Of a DNA stretch of 64,000 nt, positions 27,504 to 36,935 are shown one piece after another. The notes beneath the pieces were generated by a model. That model saw only the letters and a list, made by a program, of their open reading frames with translations. It was not told the DNA's origin and searched no databases. The DNA lies in contig BQJR01000003.1 in the NCBI GenBank assembly GCA_021604805.1, positions 434,001 through 498,000 of the forward strand. Reading direction: 5' to 3'. Position 1 is the first letter of the stretch; the number at the start of each line of letters is the position of its first letter. This DNA comes from Planctomycetota bacterium (lineage in GTDB: Bacteria > Planctomycetota > B15-G4). The position numbers were made by a program, and so were the translations under genes.

Positions 27504-29186
27504 CTAGAGGTTCTGGTAGGCCGGGCCGCCGCCCTCGGGCGTGACCCACTCGATGACCTGGTACGGGTCCATGATGTCGCAGGTCTTGCAGTGCACGCAG
27601 TTGCTGAAGTTGATCTGCAACTTCTCGCGACCGTCGCTGCGCGCGTCGTCGCCGACCATCTCGTAGACCGCGGCCGGGCAGAAGTGCTGGCAGGGGTTGC
27701 CGTACTCCTCGGCGCAAGTGGTTGCGCAGTGCTCGGCGTCGACCGTCACCACGAGATGACAGGGCTGGTCTTCTTCGTGCTTCGTGCCTGAGAAGAACAC
27801 GTTCGTGAGCTTGTCGAAGGTGAGCACGCCGTCGGGCTTGAAGGGCTCGTCGTGACGCGGCTTCACCGTGCCCTTCTTCTTCATGTGCTCGTGGCCGGCC
27901 TTCTGCGGGTAACGCTCGCGCACGCCACGTCCGCCGGTGATCAGTTGCAGCCCGACGTGCAAGCCGGCGATCGGGTTCAGCCCGTGCGCGACGGCCTGGT
28001 GAAAGTTGCGGAACTTGTAGAGTTCCTTGCCGAGCCACGACTCCTTGAGCGCCGACTCGTAACCGCTCACCACCGCTTCGGAAGCATCGTCGGCGACGAG
28101 CACCTTGAGTGCCGTTTGCGCCGCCAACATGCCCGACTTGATCGCGCCGTGCACACCCTTGAGGCGCGCGGTGTTGAGCGTGCCGAGACTGTCGCCAGCG
28201 AGCAACGCGCCGGGCACCCACGGCCGCGGCATCGACCAGTAGCCACCGGCGGGCAAGCTCTTCGCGCCGTAGTTCAAGCGCGTGCCGCCCTTGAGCAGCT
28301 CGGCGATGGCCGGGTGCGTCTTGAAGCGCTGGAACTCGTCGTGGATGTCCATGTTCGGGTCTTCGGTGTCGAGCCCGACCACCAAGCCGATCGTGATCAG
28401 GTCGCCGCCGATCCAGTACACGAACGAACCGCCGAAGATGCCGAGCCCCAGCGGCCAGCCCAGCGTGTGCAGCACGCGCCCGACGTGTTCCTTGGCGCCC
28501 GGCACTTCCCAGGTTTCCTTCACGCCGGTCTCGTAGACCTGCGGGTTCTCGCCCTCGGTGCCGAAGTGCTTCACGAGACGCTTCGTGAGGTGACCGCGCG
28601 AGCCGTCGCAGAACACCGTGAGCTTGGCACGGATCTCCACGCCGGGTTCGAAGTTGGGCTTCTGCTCGCCGCTCGCCGACACGCCCTTGTCGTTGGTGAT
28701 CACGCCCTTGACCACGCCGTCTTCGATGATGAGTTCGGACGCCGGGAAGCCACCGAACACGTTCACCTCGGCGGCCTCGGCTTTCTCGCCGAGCCAGCGC
28801 GCGAGGTCGTTGAGCGAGCCGGTCACGAAGCCGGTGTTCTTCATCCACGGCGGGTGCGGAAAGGGCAGCGCCTTCTTCTTGGTGAGGAAGCGGATGTCGT
28901 CGCGGGTGACGGGCACCAGCGGCGCTTCTTGCTCACGCCAGTCGGGGATCAGTTCGTCGAGCCCGCGCGGATCCACGACCGCGCCGCTGATCGTGTGCGC
29001 ACCCACCGTGTCGGCCTTCTCCACCACCGCCACGAAGGGTTCCTCGAGCGGCGTACCGCCACTCTCGGCGGCCTCGGCGTTGTGCGTCGCGATCAACTTC
29101 TGCAGGTGCAGCGCGCCGCTCAGGCCGGCCGGGCCTGCGCCCACGAAGAGCACGTCGACATCCAGGACTTCGCGGGGTTCGGACAT
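27504..29186 (-). CDS. Electron transfer flavoprotein-ubiquinone oxidoreductase
   Basis: The product has 560 residues. This inner-membrane-associated enzyme passes electrons from ETF to quinone during fatty acid and amino acid oxidation. The N-terminal FAD site is FVGAGPAGLSGALHL (about residues 14-28). Typical internal segments are HTISGAVVDPRGLDELIP, PRPWVPGALLAGDSLG and the quinone-region helix. The C-terminal [4Fe-4S] cysteines lie in CATTC, HFCPAAVYE and NCVHCKTCDIMDPYQ. GGAG about nine bases before ATG 29186 supports the start. It is a stand-alone gene; no etfAB in the window. Confidence 0.95.
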   Translation of the reverse strand: MSEPREVLDVDVLFVGAGPAGLSGALHLQKLIATHNAEAAESGGTPLEEPFVAVVEKADTVGAHTISGAVVDPRGLDELIPDWREQEAPLVPVTRDDIRFLTKKKALPFPHPPWMKNTGFVTGSLNDLARWLGEKAEAAEVNVFGGFPASELIIEDGVVKGVITNDKGVSASGEQKPNFEPGVEIRAKLTVFCDGSRGHLTKRLVKHFGTEGENPQVYETGVKETWEVPGAKEHVGRVLHTLGWPLGLGIFGGSFVYWIGGDLITIGLVVGLDTEDPNMDIHDEFQRFKTHPAIAELLKGGTRLNYGAKSLPAGGYWSMPRPWVPGALLAGDSLGTLNTARLKGVHGAIKSGMLAAQTALKVLVADDASEAVVSGYESALKESWLGKELYKFRNFHQAVAHGLNPIAGLHVGLQLITGGRGVRERYPQKAGHEHMKKKGTVKPRHDEPFKPDGVLTFDKLTNVFFSGTKHEEDQPCHLVVTVDAEHCATTCAEEYGNPCQHFCPAAVYEMVGDDARSDGREKLQINFSNCVHCKTCDIMDPYQVIEWVTPEGGGPAYQNL

Positions 29187-29317
29187 GCTTCACGACTCCT
29201 CGGCAGCACAGCGGGCGGCGAATCGGCCGGGCCTCTCAGCGAGGTGCGACCGAACTCCAAAGGATAGGTGTCGCGGCTCGACGAGCAAGCGTGACGGCGG
29301 GGCCTGGCCGAAGAGCG

Positions 29318-30181
29318 TCAGCCTTCCGGCGCGCTGGGCTCCGTGAGCTGCTCGCCCAGGCTGTACTCGAGCTCCTCGATCAGCGCGCCGTTCTGCGACC
29401 AGGTGCGCCAGATCCCATGACGCTTGTCGTCGATGCGCCAGCCCTCCACGACCAGCTGCCCGTTGCGCGCCCAGCTGCGGTCGAGGCCTTGGCGGCGGCC
29501 GCCTTCGTACTCCACGTAGCCCGCTTGCACGCCGTTCTCGTGCCAGTGCGTCTCCCAACCCGACCACACGCCGGCGTGACGCCGCATGAGGGTCTGGATG
29601 CTGACCCGCTCGGGGCCGGTGTACACGGTTTCGAGGTAGCCGACTTCTTCCCCGTCGGCGAGCCAGCGGTGCTCCGTGCGCAACAGGTTGCCCGCGCTGT
29701 CGAACTCTTCCCAGCGCCCGCTGCCGAGGCCCGCGCGCCACTCACGACGCAAAGCCAGCGCGCCGTCGCGATGCCAACCCTCTTCGAGACCTTCACGCAG
29801 GTCTCGTACATAGGGGGTGCGACGACGCAGCGAACCGTTCGGATAGAACTCTTCGCGATCGCCCTGGAGCAAGCCGGCCACGCGATGCTCGGCGACCTGC
29901 AGGCCGCCGTCGTTCGGATAGAACTGTTCCACGCGGCCCTCGGGCACGCCGCTCACGAACTCGCCGCGCAGCGAGAGGCTACCGTCGGGATGGAAGCGCT
30001 CGATCTCACCGTGACGCTGACCGCCGAGCGCCTCGCCGCGCTCCTTGGGTTGGTCGTCGCTCCACCAGATCGTGTACGCGCCGTCGTGACCCGGCGGGAT
30101 CTGGCGCCAACGTTCGTGCGACGGCGCCGCGCAGGCTGCGAGCGCGGCGATCAAGACAGCGAGGAGGGGCAGACGTGGCAT
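29318..30181 (-). CDS. YwqK/MORN-like repeat lipoprotein
   Basis: The product has 287 residues. The signal peptide with lipobox LAAC (Cys17) predicts a lipoprotein. The mature part is built of repeats of about 22 residues: GExxRFHPDGSLSLRGEFVSG, REEFYPNGSLRRRTPYVRD, EEGWHRDGALALRREWRAG. These are the repeats of the so-called YwqK family antitoxin proteins, related to MORN repeats. The toxin-antitoxin name for the family comes from one case; most members are surface or periplasmic proteins of unknown role. Some repeats have lost the Gly. The start ATG at 30181 is the only one giving a signal peptide. Confidence 0.82.
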   Translation of the reverse strand: MPRLPLLAVLIAALAACAAPSHERWRQIPPGHDGAYTIWWSDDQPKERGEALGGQRHGEIERFHPDGSLSLRGEFVSGVPEGRVEQFYPNDGGLQVAEHRVAGLLQGDREEFYPNGSLRRRTPYVRDLREGLEEGWHRDGALALRREWRAGLGSGRWEEFDSAGNLLRTEHRWLADGEEVGYLETVYTGPERVSIQTLMRRHAGVWSGWETHWHENGVQAGYVEYEGGRRQGLDRSWARNGQLVVEGWRIDDKRHGIWRTWSQNGALIEELEYSLGEQLTEPSAPEG

Positions 30182-30221
30182 GAACCGACCTCACGAGCGC
30201 GGAAGACGCGCGGGCGCGCGT

Positions 30222-31631
30222 TCAGCCGCCCACGTCGTCCCCGAGGTAACCCAGGGCGCGCAGGTTTTCCAGACTCTCGGCCGAGAGTTCCCCCGACTCA
30301 CTGGCGAGCGAGGCGTGCTGACTCGACACCCAGTCGGTGAGCAGCGCCGAGAGCCGCGCGGCGAGCTCGGCGTGCTCCGCGGTCACGTCCGTGAGCTCGC
30401 CGGGATCGGCTTGGAGATCGAAGAGCCACTCGCGACCGCCGGGCAGATCGCGCAGCAACTTGTAGCGACCGTCGAAGGCCGTGAGTTGCTGACGGCCGTT
30501 GCCCGCCACGCGCGAGGAGCTGAACACGGCGGCACGACGCGGCGCCGCGCCGCCCTCGAGCAGCGGCACGAGTGAGCTGCCGTGCACGGCGAGCGAGTCG
30601 GCCTCGAGCGCGAAGAGCTCGGCCAGCGTGGGCAGCACGTCCACGGTCATCACGGGCTCGTCGAAGACGGCGCCGCGCGGCAACTCGGGGTGGCTCATGA
30701 GCCACGGGATGTGCACGTACTCCTGGTAGCTGAGCCAGTTGTGACCGTAGCGTTCGTGCTCGCCGAAGGCCTCGCCGTGATCACTCAACACGACCACGAG
30801 CGTGCCGGCTGCTTGCAAGCCGGCGAGCAGGTCGGCGAGGTGCGCGTCGGTGGCGCGGATGTTCGCGCGGTAGAGCTCCAAGTGACGCGCGTGTTCGCCG
30901 GGTGTGAAGCGCAGCTTGCCGCTGTTGTGCTGACTGATGCGCGCGTCGGTGCCGAGGCTCTCGGCCTCGCGGTCGATCTCCTGCCCGGCTCCGACCGCGT
31001 CGTTCAGGAACTCGGCCGGCGGATCGTAAGGCGTGTGCGGGCGGCGGAAGTGCGCGTAGACGAAGCGCGGGCGCTCGCTCGGCTCGTCCAAGAGTTCGCG
31101 GACTTGGCGCGCCATGGCGTCGCCGTCGTCCACGAAGTAGTTCACCATGTTGAAGGACTCGAAGCCTTGGTCGAGGCCGTAGGCGTCGCTCGCGAAGGTG
31201 TTCTGGGTGAAGGAATGCGTGGCGTAGCCGGCGTCGGCGAAGAGCTCGGCCAACGTGACCGCGGCCCCCACGAGCTTGAGCGGCTTGATGCCCACGCTGA
31301 ACTGCAGGCCGTGCGTCTCTTGGTAGAGCCCGGTGAACAGTGAAGTGGTCGACGGCAGCGTCCAGCTCGCCTGCGAGATCGCCTGGGACATGCGCACGCC
31401 GTTGCTCGCCAAGCGGTCGAGCGCGGGCGAGGGGCTGGGCTCGGCGCCGTAGCTGCCGAGCGCGTCGGCGCGCAAGGCGTCGAGCAGGATGACCACGCAG
31501 TCTTGTCCGGCGAGCGCGCCGCGCAGGCCCTCGGGCTCCTCGCGCGGGGCGGACGTGTCTCCGCAGGCGCCGAGCGTCAGCAGGCCCGCGCCGAACCACG
31601 CGGCAACGATCGTGCGCGCGCGCAGGATCAC
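30222..31631 (-). CDS. Sulfatase-like hydrolase, lipoprotein, without the canonical Cys/Ser-Pro-Arg motif
   Basis: The product has 469 residues. It starts at GTG 31631, which overlaps the stop of lolD as GTGA; this fixes the start and gives a lipoprotein leader (LTLGAC, Cys23). Alkaline-phosphatase-superfamily features are present: the metal-binding VVILLDALRADALGSYG, FVYAHFRRPHTPYDPP, and VVLSDHGEAFGEH with the Asp-His pair. At the position of the formylglycine motif (C/S-x-P-x-R) it has SWTLPSTTSLFTG, with Thr or Ser but no Cys and no Arg. It is therefore probably not a classical sulfatase; a phosphodiesterase/transferase role is possible. It is the last gene of the lysS-lol operon. Confidence 0.82.
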   Translation of the reverse strand: MILRARTIVAAWFGAGLLTLGACGDTSAPREEPEGLRGALAGQDCVVILLDALRADALGSYGAEPSPSPALDRLASNGVRMSQAISQASWTLPSTTSLFTGLYQETHGLQFSVGIKPLKLVGAAVTLAELFADAGYATHSFTQNTFASDAYGLDQGFESFNMVNYFVDDGDAMARQVRELLDEPSERPRFVYAHFRRPHTPYDPPAEFLNDAVGAGQEIDREAESLGTDARISQHNSGKLRFTPGEHARHLELYRANIRATDAHLADLLAGLQAAGTLVVVLSDHGEAFGEHERYGHNWLSYQEYVHIPWLMSHPELPRGAVFDEPVMTVDVLPTLAELFALEADSLAVHGSSLVPLLEGGAAPRRAAVFSSSRVAGNGRQQLTAFDGRYKLLRDLPGGREWLFDLQADPGELTDVTAEHAELAARLSALLTDWVSSQHASLASESGELSAESLENLRALGYLGDDVGG

Positions 31632-32407
31632 TCGGGCGAGCCGCTGGCGGGTGAGGCGCTGGGATGCGCGATCTCGGTGGCGACTTCGGCGGGCACCAGA
31701 CGACCTTCGTGCATGGTGAGGCAGCGGTCGGCGCGTCGGGCCAACTCGGGATCGTGCGTGACGAGCACCAGCGACTGCCCGTGTTCGCGCGCCAGGTCGA
31801 GCAGCAGGTTGGTGATCGACTCGGACGTACGTTCGTCGAGGTTGCCGGTGGGCTCGTCGCACAGCAGCAGGCTGGGACGACCAGCGAGCGCGCGCGCGAT
31901 CGCCACGCGCTGACGTTCACCGCCGCTGAGTTGCCCCGGCTTGTGCTTCAGGCGTTCGCCGAGCTCGAGCCGCTCGAGCAAGGCCTTGGCGCGCTCGCGC
32001 ACGCCGGCTCGCTTGGAGCGCCACGCGAAGAAGCGGTGCGTGATCATGCCGGGGAGCATGGCGTTCTCGAGCGCGCTGAGTTCCGGGAACAGGTGATAGA
32101 ACTGGAACACGAACCCGACGTGCTGGTTGCGCAGCCGCGCGCGCGCCGCCTTGCTGAGTTTGGTCGTCTCCACGCCGGCGAGTTTCATGCTGCCGGCATC
32201 GGGGCGATCGAGCAGGCCGAGCAAGTGCAGCAGCGTGCTCTTGCCCACGCCCGAGCGCCCGATGATGGCCACGATCTCCCCGCGCGCGAGCTGCAGCTCG
32301 GCGCCTTGAAGCACGTCGAGCTGCGTGGCGCCCATGCGGTAACGGCGCGTGAGACCGCGCGCGTCGAGCACGAGCTCCTTGGCGGCGGGCGGGTGGACGT
32401 CACTCAT
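31628..32407 (-). CDS. lolD: Lipoprotein-releasing system ATP-binding protein
   Basis: The 259-residue ABC ATPase. Walker A is GRSGVGKST, the Q-loop FQFYHLFPELSALEN, the signature LSGGERQRVAIARAL, Walker B LLLCDEPTGNLD, and the switch VTHD. LolD together with a LolC/E permease extracts mature lipoproteins from the inner membrane. The ATG at 32407 lies inside the end of the permease gene (8-nt overlap), and the stop overlaps the GTG of the sulfatase gene, so all three are translated together. LolD and the MacB-type ATPases are close relatives; the LolC/E-like permease next to it favours LolD. Confidence 0.87.
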   Translation of the reverse strand: MSDVHPPAAKELVLDARGLTRRYRMGATQLDVLQGAELQLARGEIVAIIGRSGVGKSTLLHLLGLLDRPDAGSMKLAGVETTKLSKAARARLRNQHVGFVFQFYHLFPELSALENAMLPGMITHRFFAWRSKRAGVRERAKALLERLELGERLKHKPGQLSGGERQRVAIARALAGRPSLLLCDEPTGNLDERTSESITNLLLDLAREHGQSLVLVTHDPELARRADRCLTMHEGRLVPAEVATEIAHPSASPASGSPE

Positions 32408-33752
32408 GGCGCAAGGCATCCACGGGGTCGAGCCAGGCCGCGCGCAGGGCCGGGATCAGGCAGATGAACACGGCGGCGATCACGGTGACGCCGGTGATGC
32501 CGAGGTTCAGCAGGTGATCGTTGTCCATCGGGATCTCGGAGAAGGCATACACACGACGGTCGAAGATCTGCACGCCGAAGGTCGCCTCGATCCAGTCTTT
32601 GACGGTGTTGAGTTTCGCGGCGAGCAGCTCGCCCGCGAGCAAGCCGAACAGTCCGCCGAGGGTCGCGATCATCACGCCACTCAGCGCGAAGACCGCGCCG
32701 ATGCCGCCCGCGGTCGCCCCCATCGACGACAAGATGCCGATGTCGCGCACCTTCTGTTGCACGAGCATCGTGAGCACCGAGAAGGTGATCGTGCACACGA
32801 GCAGCAGGAAGAAGCCGAAGAGCACGAACAAGATGTTGCGCTCGTTCTTCACCGCGCCGAGCCAGGTGGCGTGACGGTCTTCCCAGGTCTCGACCTCGAA
32901 AGCCATGCGTAGCTCGCGCTCCAAGCTCTCTTCGAGGTCGTGCTTGAGTGCTTCGAGGTCGGCGCCTTCCACCGCCTGCACCGCGACCTCGTTGAACTCT
33001 TGGTCGGTGCCGGCCCAAGCGGGGAAGTCTTCGCGCGGAACGAACAGCGTGGCGCCGTCGAACTTGTCGTAGCTGGTGTCGTAGGCGCCGGCGATCACGA
33101 AGGTGGAGGTCGACGCGTCGAAGCTCTTGGAGTCGAGGTCGCTGCTGTCGGGGATCGTGACGATCTCGAGCGCGTCGCCGACCTTGAGGCCGAAGCTGAG
33201 CATGCGCGAGTGCGCCATGAGCACGCGCGGCAGCGGCGCGAAGCGCAGCTCGGGGTCGCGGATCCGGCCACGATCCAGACGGAACGGCCGCTCCATGCTC
33301 TCGACCGCGTAGCCCTCGCCCTCGGGGTTGTTACGCACGGCGGCGAGGTAGGCGTCGAACTCCGTGGCGCGACTCTCGTTCTCCACGTCGATGCCGACCA
33401 CGCTCACCATGAAGTGCTCGGCGAACTTCGAGAGGCCCATGGCGCTGTCGCGTCCGCGCATCTTGAACACAGCCGGACGCGAGAAGCGCGGCGCGGCGGC
33501 CTTCACGCTGGGATGCGCCTCGATGACCTCAGCCACTTTCGCGCGCGACGGCACTTCGCCGTCCCACGGGAAGGGCGTGACGATCACGTCGGCGGTGGTG
33601 CCGCGGATCACGCGCTCCGTTTCGGCCAGAAAGCCATTCATGATCCCGGCGACGGCGATCAGTGCCATCACCGCGAGCCCGATGGCGACCATGGCGAGGT
33701 AACTCACCGGCCGTCCGAGGGTGTAACGCCCGGCGAGGAAGAGTTTGTACAC
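32400..33752 (-). CDS. LolC/LolE-type lipoprotein-releasing ABC permease
   Basis: The product has 450 residues. One N-terminal TM helix (residues 19-41, LAMVAIGLAVMALIAVAGIMNGF) precedes a large periplasmic domain. Three C-terminal TM helices (ILFVLFGFFLLLVCTITFSVL, GIGAVFALSGVMIATLGGLFGLL, LGITGVTVIAAVFICLIPAL) form the FtsX domain. It ends with the usual RAAWLDPVDALRHE. Only one permease is encoded here, as in bacteria with a single LolF-like homodimer instead of separate LolC and LolE. It starts 2 bases after the lysS stop and overlaps lolD. Confidence 0.87.
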   Translation of the reverse strand: MYKLFLAGRYTLGRPVSYLAMVAIGLAVMALIAVAGIMNGFLAETERVIRGTTADVIVTPFPWDGEVPSRAKVAEVIEAHPSVKAAAPRFSRPAVFKMRGRDSAMGLSKFAEHFMVSVVGIDVENESRATEFDAYLAAVRNNPEGEGYAVESMERPFRLDRGRIRDPELRFAPLPRVLMAHSRMLSFGLKVGDALEIVTIPDSSDLDSKSFDASTSTFVIAGAYDTSYDKFDGATLFVPREDFPAWAGTDQEFNEVAVQAVEGADLEALKHDLEESLERELRMAFEVETWEDRHATWLGAVKNERNILFVLFGFFLLLVCTITFSVLTMLVQQKVRDIGILSSMGATAGGIGAVFALSGVMIATLGGLFGLLAGELLAAKLNTVKDWIEATFGVQIFDRRVYAFSEIPMDNDHLLNLGITGVTVIAAVFICLIPALRAAWLDPVDALRHE

Positions 33753-33754
33753 GG

Positions 33755-35440
33755 CTACTCGCTGCGGCCGGAGGACGTGGCGTCGGCCGCGGGGCCTTCG
33801 CCCGAACCCGACGCTGCCGGGGCGGCGTCGGTCGGCGCGCTCTCGTTCTGAGCCGCTTCCGCGCTGCTCGGTGCACGTCGACGCAGCAACGGGAACAGGA
33901 TCACGTCGCGAATGGTTTCGGCGCCGGTGAGCAACATCGTGAGCCGGTCGACGCCGATGCCGATGCCCGCGGCGGGCGGCATGCCGCAGCGCAGCGCTTG
34001 CACGTAGTCGTGGTCGACCTCGCCGGGCAACTCGGGATCGCGCGAGGCGACTTGTTCCTCGAAGCGCCGCAGTTGCTCGTCGGGATCATTCAGCTCGCTG
34101 AAGGCGTTGGCGACCTCCATGCCCGCGATGTAGAGCTCGAAGCGCTCGGCGACCTCGGGTTGCTCGGGGCGCGCCTTGGCCAGCGGGCTCATCGAGATCG
34201 GGAAGTCGGTCACGAAAGTGGGCTGCACGAGCTTGGGTTCCACGAGTTCCCCGAAGAGCTCGTCGATCAACTTGGCCTGACCCAAGCCTTCGGTGGCGAG
34301 GCCGGCCGCGCGAGCTGCGCTGGTGACGGACTCGACATCGTGAACGTTGGCGCCGGCGTGCTCTTGCAACAACTCGGCGTAGGTGGCGCGCGCGAAGGGC
34401 CGCGCGAAGCTCAGCTCGTGGCCGCCCCACTGCAGCGTCTCGGGGTTCCAAGGCTTCGCGGGAGGTGTGTCGGTTGCGTTCTCGGGCATGTCACCCGATG
34501 CGGCGCCATCGCCAGCTGCGGCGCTCGCGTCGTCGCCAGCATCCTCGCCGGCTTCGGGCTCAGGCGGCTGCGGCCGCGTGGCGACGAGCTCGGCCAGGAT
34601 CGCTTCGGTGGCGTCGACCCAATCATCCATGCGCGCATAAGCCCAGTAGGCCTCGAGCATCGTGAACTCAGGGTTGTGACGCGGCGACAGCCCCTCGTTG
34701 CGGAAGTTGCGGCCGATCTCGAACACGCGCTCGTAGCCGCCGACCAGCAGGCGCTTGAGATGCAGCTCCGGCGCGATGCGCAGGAACAGGTCCATGTCGA
34801 GCGTGTTGTGGTGCGTGGTGAAAGGACGCGCGGCCGCGCCGCCGGCGATGCCGTGCAGCATGGGCGTCTCGACCTCCATGAAGCCGCGCTCCTCGAGCGC
34901 GCGACGCAGCGCCGAGAGCAGACGCGAACGCTCGGCGAAGCGCGCGAAACTCTGCGGGTTGGCCACGAGGTCCACGTAGCGCTGGCGGTAGCGCGTCTCC
35001 ACATCCGAGAGGCCGTACCACTCACTGGGCGGCACGGCGAGACTCTTGGAGAGCAGCTCGGCAGCGCTCACGAAGAGCGTGGCCTCGCCCAGGCGCGTGC
35101 GCCCGAGCTCGCCGTGAGCGGCCACGAAGTCGCCCAAGTCGAGGTTTTGCTTGAGCAGCTTGAAAGCCTCTTCGCCCAGGTCTTTCTTGCGCAGATAGAG
35201 CTGCAAGCGGCCGGTGGCGTCGCGGACATCCAGGAAGAGTGAGTTCCCGTGATCGCGCAGCGCCATCACGCGCCCGGCTACGCCGAAGGCCGCGCGCGGC
35301 TCGGCATCGGGGTCGTGCTCGGCCAGCGCCTGGCTCAGCGGAAGGCGCTGATCGAGCAAGCCGGAGCCCGGGGGAAAGGGATCACAGCCTGCTTCGCGGA
35401 GGGCTTCCAGCTTTGCCCGTCTTTCTGGGGGGACGTCCAT
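33755..35440 (-). CDS. lysS: Lysyl-tRNA synthetase (class II)
   Basis: The product has 561 residues. The N-terminal OB-fold (residues 52-140, VAGRVMALRDHGNSLFLDVRD) binds the tRNA anticodon. The class II core has motif 1 (RGFMEVETPMLHGIAGGAAA), motif 2 (VFEIGRNFRNEGLSPRHNPEFTM) and motif 3 (GIGIGVDRLTMLLTG). The start at 35440 (MDVPPERRAKLEALREAG) is typical; the open frame upstream is not. Two oddities stand out. A disordered, Ala/Asp/Glu-rich insertion lies at about residues 289-330, between motif 2 and the C-terminal half of the core. A 40-residue Ala/Ser-rich tail follows the normal end. Motifs are intact, so it should be functional. First gene of the operon with the Lol genes. Confidence 0.93.
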   Translation of the reverse strand: MDVPPERRAKLEALREAGCDPFPPGSGLLDQRLPLSQALAEHDPDAEPRAAFGVAGRVMALRDHGNSLFLDVRDATGRLQLYLRKKDLGEEAFKLLKQNLDLGDFVAAHGELGRTRLGEATLFVSAAELLSKSLAVPPSEWYGLSDVETRYRQRYVDLVANPQSFARFAERSRLLSALRRALEERGFMEVETPMLHGIAGGAAARPFTTHHNTLDMDLFLRIAPELHLKRLLVGGYERVFEIGRNFRNEGLSPRHNPEFTMLEAYWAYARMDDWVDATEAILAELVATRPQPPEPEAGEDAGDDASAAAGDGAASGDMPENATDTPPAKPWNPETLQWGGHELSFARPFARATYAELLQEHAGANVHDVESVTSAARAAGLATEGLGQAKLIDELFGELVEPKLVQPTFVTDFPISMSPLAKARPEQPEVAERFELYIAGMEVANAFSELNDPDEQLRRFEEQVASRDPELPGEVDHDYVQALRCGMPPAAGIGIGVDRLTMLLTGAETIRDVILFPLLRRRAPSSAEAAQNESAPTDAAPAASGSGEGPAADATSSGRSE

Positions 35441-35558
35441 CCGGTGGATCTTAGGCTCGCGAGCTTGCGCGCTCAACGCGGCGGACTTTCCGGCGCCCTT
35501 GATGGGCCAGCGCGTGGTTGGGATCATGCGGGGCCAAACCGAGCCCCAGGAAGACACC

Positions 35559-36893
35559 ATGGCCTGCACCATGACGGTCGACGGCCCCTGCCGACGCACC
35601 CTCTCCTTCACGATCGATCGCAGCGAACTCGAAGAAGCCGTCGAGGAGCGCGTGGCGAACATCGCGCGCACCACGGCCTTCAAGGGCTTTCGCGCGGGCA
35701 AAGCGCCCATCGCCATGGTCCGTCGCACGCACGGCGCCGCCGCACTCGAGGAAGCGCGTCGCCAAGTGATGGGACGCGCCTTCTCCGAGGCGGTCAAGGA
35801 GCACGAGCTGCTGCCCGTCGGTGAGCCCGAGATGAATCTCGAGAAGCTCGAGGATGAAGAAGGCAAGCCGCTCACCTTTGAGTTCGCGCTGGAAGTCGCG
35901 CCGGAGATCGAGCTGAAGGTGCCCGAGCAGTTGCGCGTCGACATCGCCTTGGCCGAGATCAACGAGGAGATGATCGACGGCGAGGTGAACCGCATCCGCG
36001 AACAAGGTGCCTCGCTGGAGGACGCCGAAGAAGGCGCCGCCGCCGGTGAGGAGGACATCCTCGAAGGCACCGCCACGTACACGATCGACGGCGAAGCGCT
36101 CGAGCCGCGCGGCGAACGCGCCGTGTTCCTCAAGCACGAACTCGTCGACGCGATCCAAGCGCCCGGCAGCCGCGAGGTCTTCCTGGGCGCCAAGGTCGGC
36201 GAGACCGTGAACATCGACGTGGAGCTGCCGCCGCACTTCGAGCCCAAGGATCACGCCGGCAAAGCCGCCAACCTCGACTTCGCCGTGGAGCGCATCCGCA
36301 AGGTGAAGCTCGCTGACTTCGACGAAGAGTTCCTGAAGCGCCTCGGCGTGGAAGACGAAGCCGACCTGCGCAAGCGCATCTCCGAGGGGCTCGCGCAGCA
36401 GCGCGCGCAGTCCGGACAGCAGCAAGTGGATCGCGGCCTGGAAGACCTGCTGCTCGAGGCGCACGAGTTCGAGCTGCCCGAACGCCTGCTCGCCAAGAAC
36501 ATCGATCGCCGCGTGCACGAGCACGCGCACCAGCTCATGGAGCGCGGCGGGATGTCCTCGGAAGAGGGGCACCAGAAGGCCGAAGAGCAACGCTCCGAGA
36601 TCGCGGAGGCGAGCGCACGCGGGCTCAAGCTGGCCTTCATCTACAACCGCATCGCGAAGCAGCAGGACATCGTGCCCACCATCGAAGACGCCGTCACGCA
36701 GGTGCGCTCGGTGGCTGCGGCACAGAACGCGGATCCTGAACAGTCGGTGGCTGCCGCCCTCAAGGAGGGTTGGATCGCCGACGTGCAAGAGCAGTTGGCT
36801 CACGAGAAAGCGCGCGAGTGGTTGCGCGAGCGCACCGTCGTGACCGAAACCGAACCCAAGCTGGCCGAAACGGCCGACACCGAACAGTCCTGA
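35559..36893 (+). CDS. tig: Trigger factor, ribosome-associated chaperone and peptidyl-prolyl isomerase
   Basis: The product has 444 residues. The N-terminal ribosome-binding domain contains the signature FKGFRAGKAP (residues 46-55 or so; the family's GFRxGKxP loop that docks on L23). The PPIase domain is shortened and acidic (DAEEGAAAGEEDILEG), then the long helical chaperone arms follow (AFIYNRIAKQQDIVPT). AGGAAG lies 6-11 bases upstream of ATG 35559. The acidic C-terminus (TETEPKLAETADTEQS) is ordinary. It is followed by clpP and clpX, the common tig-clpP-clpX order. Confidence 0.93.
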   Translation: MACTMTVDGPCRRTLSFTIDRSELEEAVEERVANIARTTAFKGFRAGKAPIAMVRRTHGAAALEEARRQVMGRAFSEAVKEHELLPVGEPEMNLEKLEDEEGKPLTFEFALEVAPEIELKVPEQLRVDIALAEINEEMIDGEVNRIREQGASLEDAEEGAAAGEEDILEGTATYTIDGEALEPRGERAVFLKHELVDAIQAPGSREVFLGAKVGETVNIDVELPPHFEPKDHAGKAANLDFAVERIRKVKLADFDEEFLKRLGVEDEADLRKRISEGLAQQRAQSGQQQVDRGLEDLLLEAHEFELPERLLAKNIDRRVHEHAHQLMERGGMSSEEGHQKAEEQRSEIAEASARGLKLAFIYNRIAKQQDIVPTIEDAVTQVRSVAAAQNADPEQSVAAALKEGWIADVQEQLAHEKAREWLRERTVVTETEPKLAETADTEQS

Positions 36894-36935
36894 CGCGGGC
36901 CACAACGCCCCTCATCGATTCAGAACGGAGCCTTC

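Noticed and set aside
33755..36247. A longer lysS starting far upstream of 35440
   Set aside because: The extra 269 codons are Ser/Arg-rich antisense of the trigger factor gene. The conserved LysS N-terminus begins at 35440.
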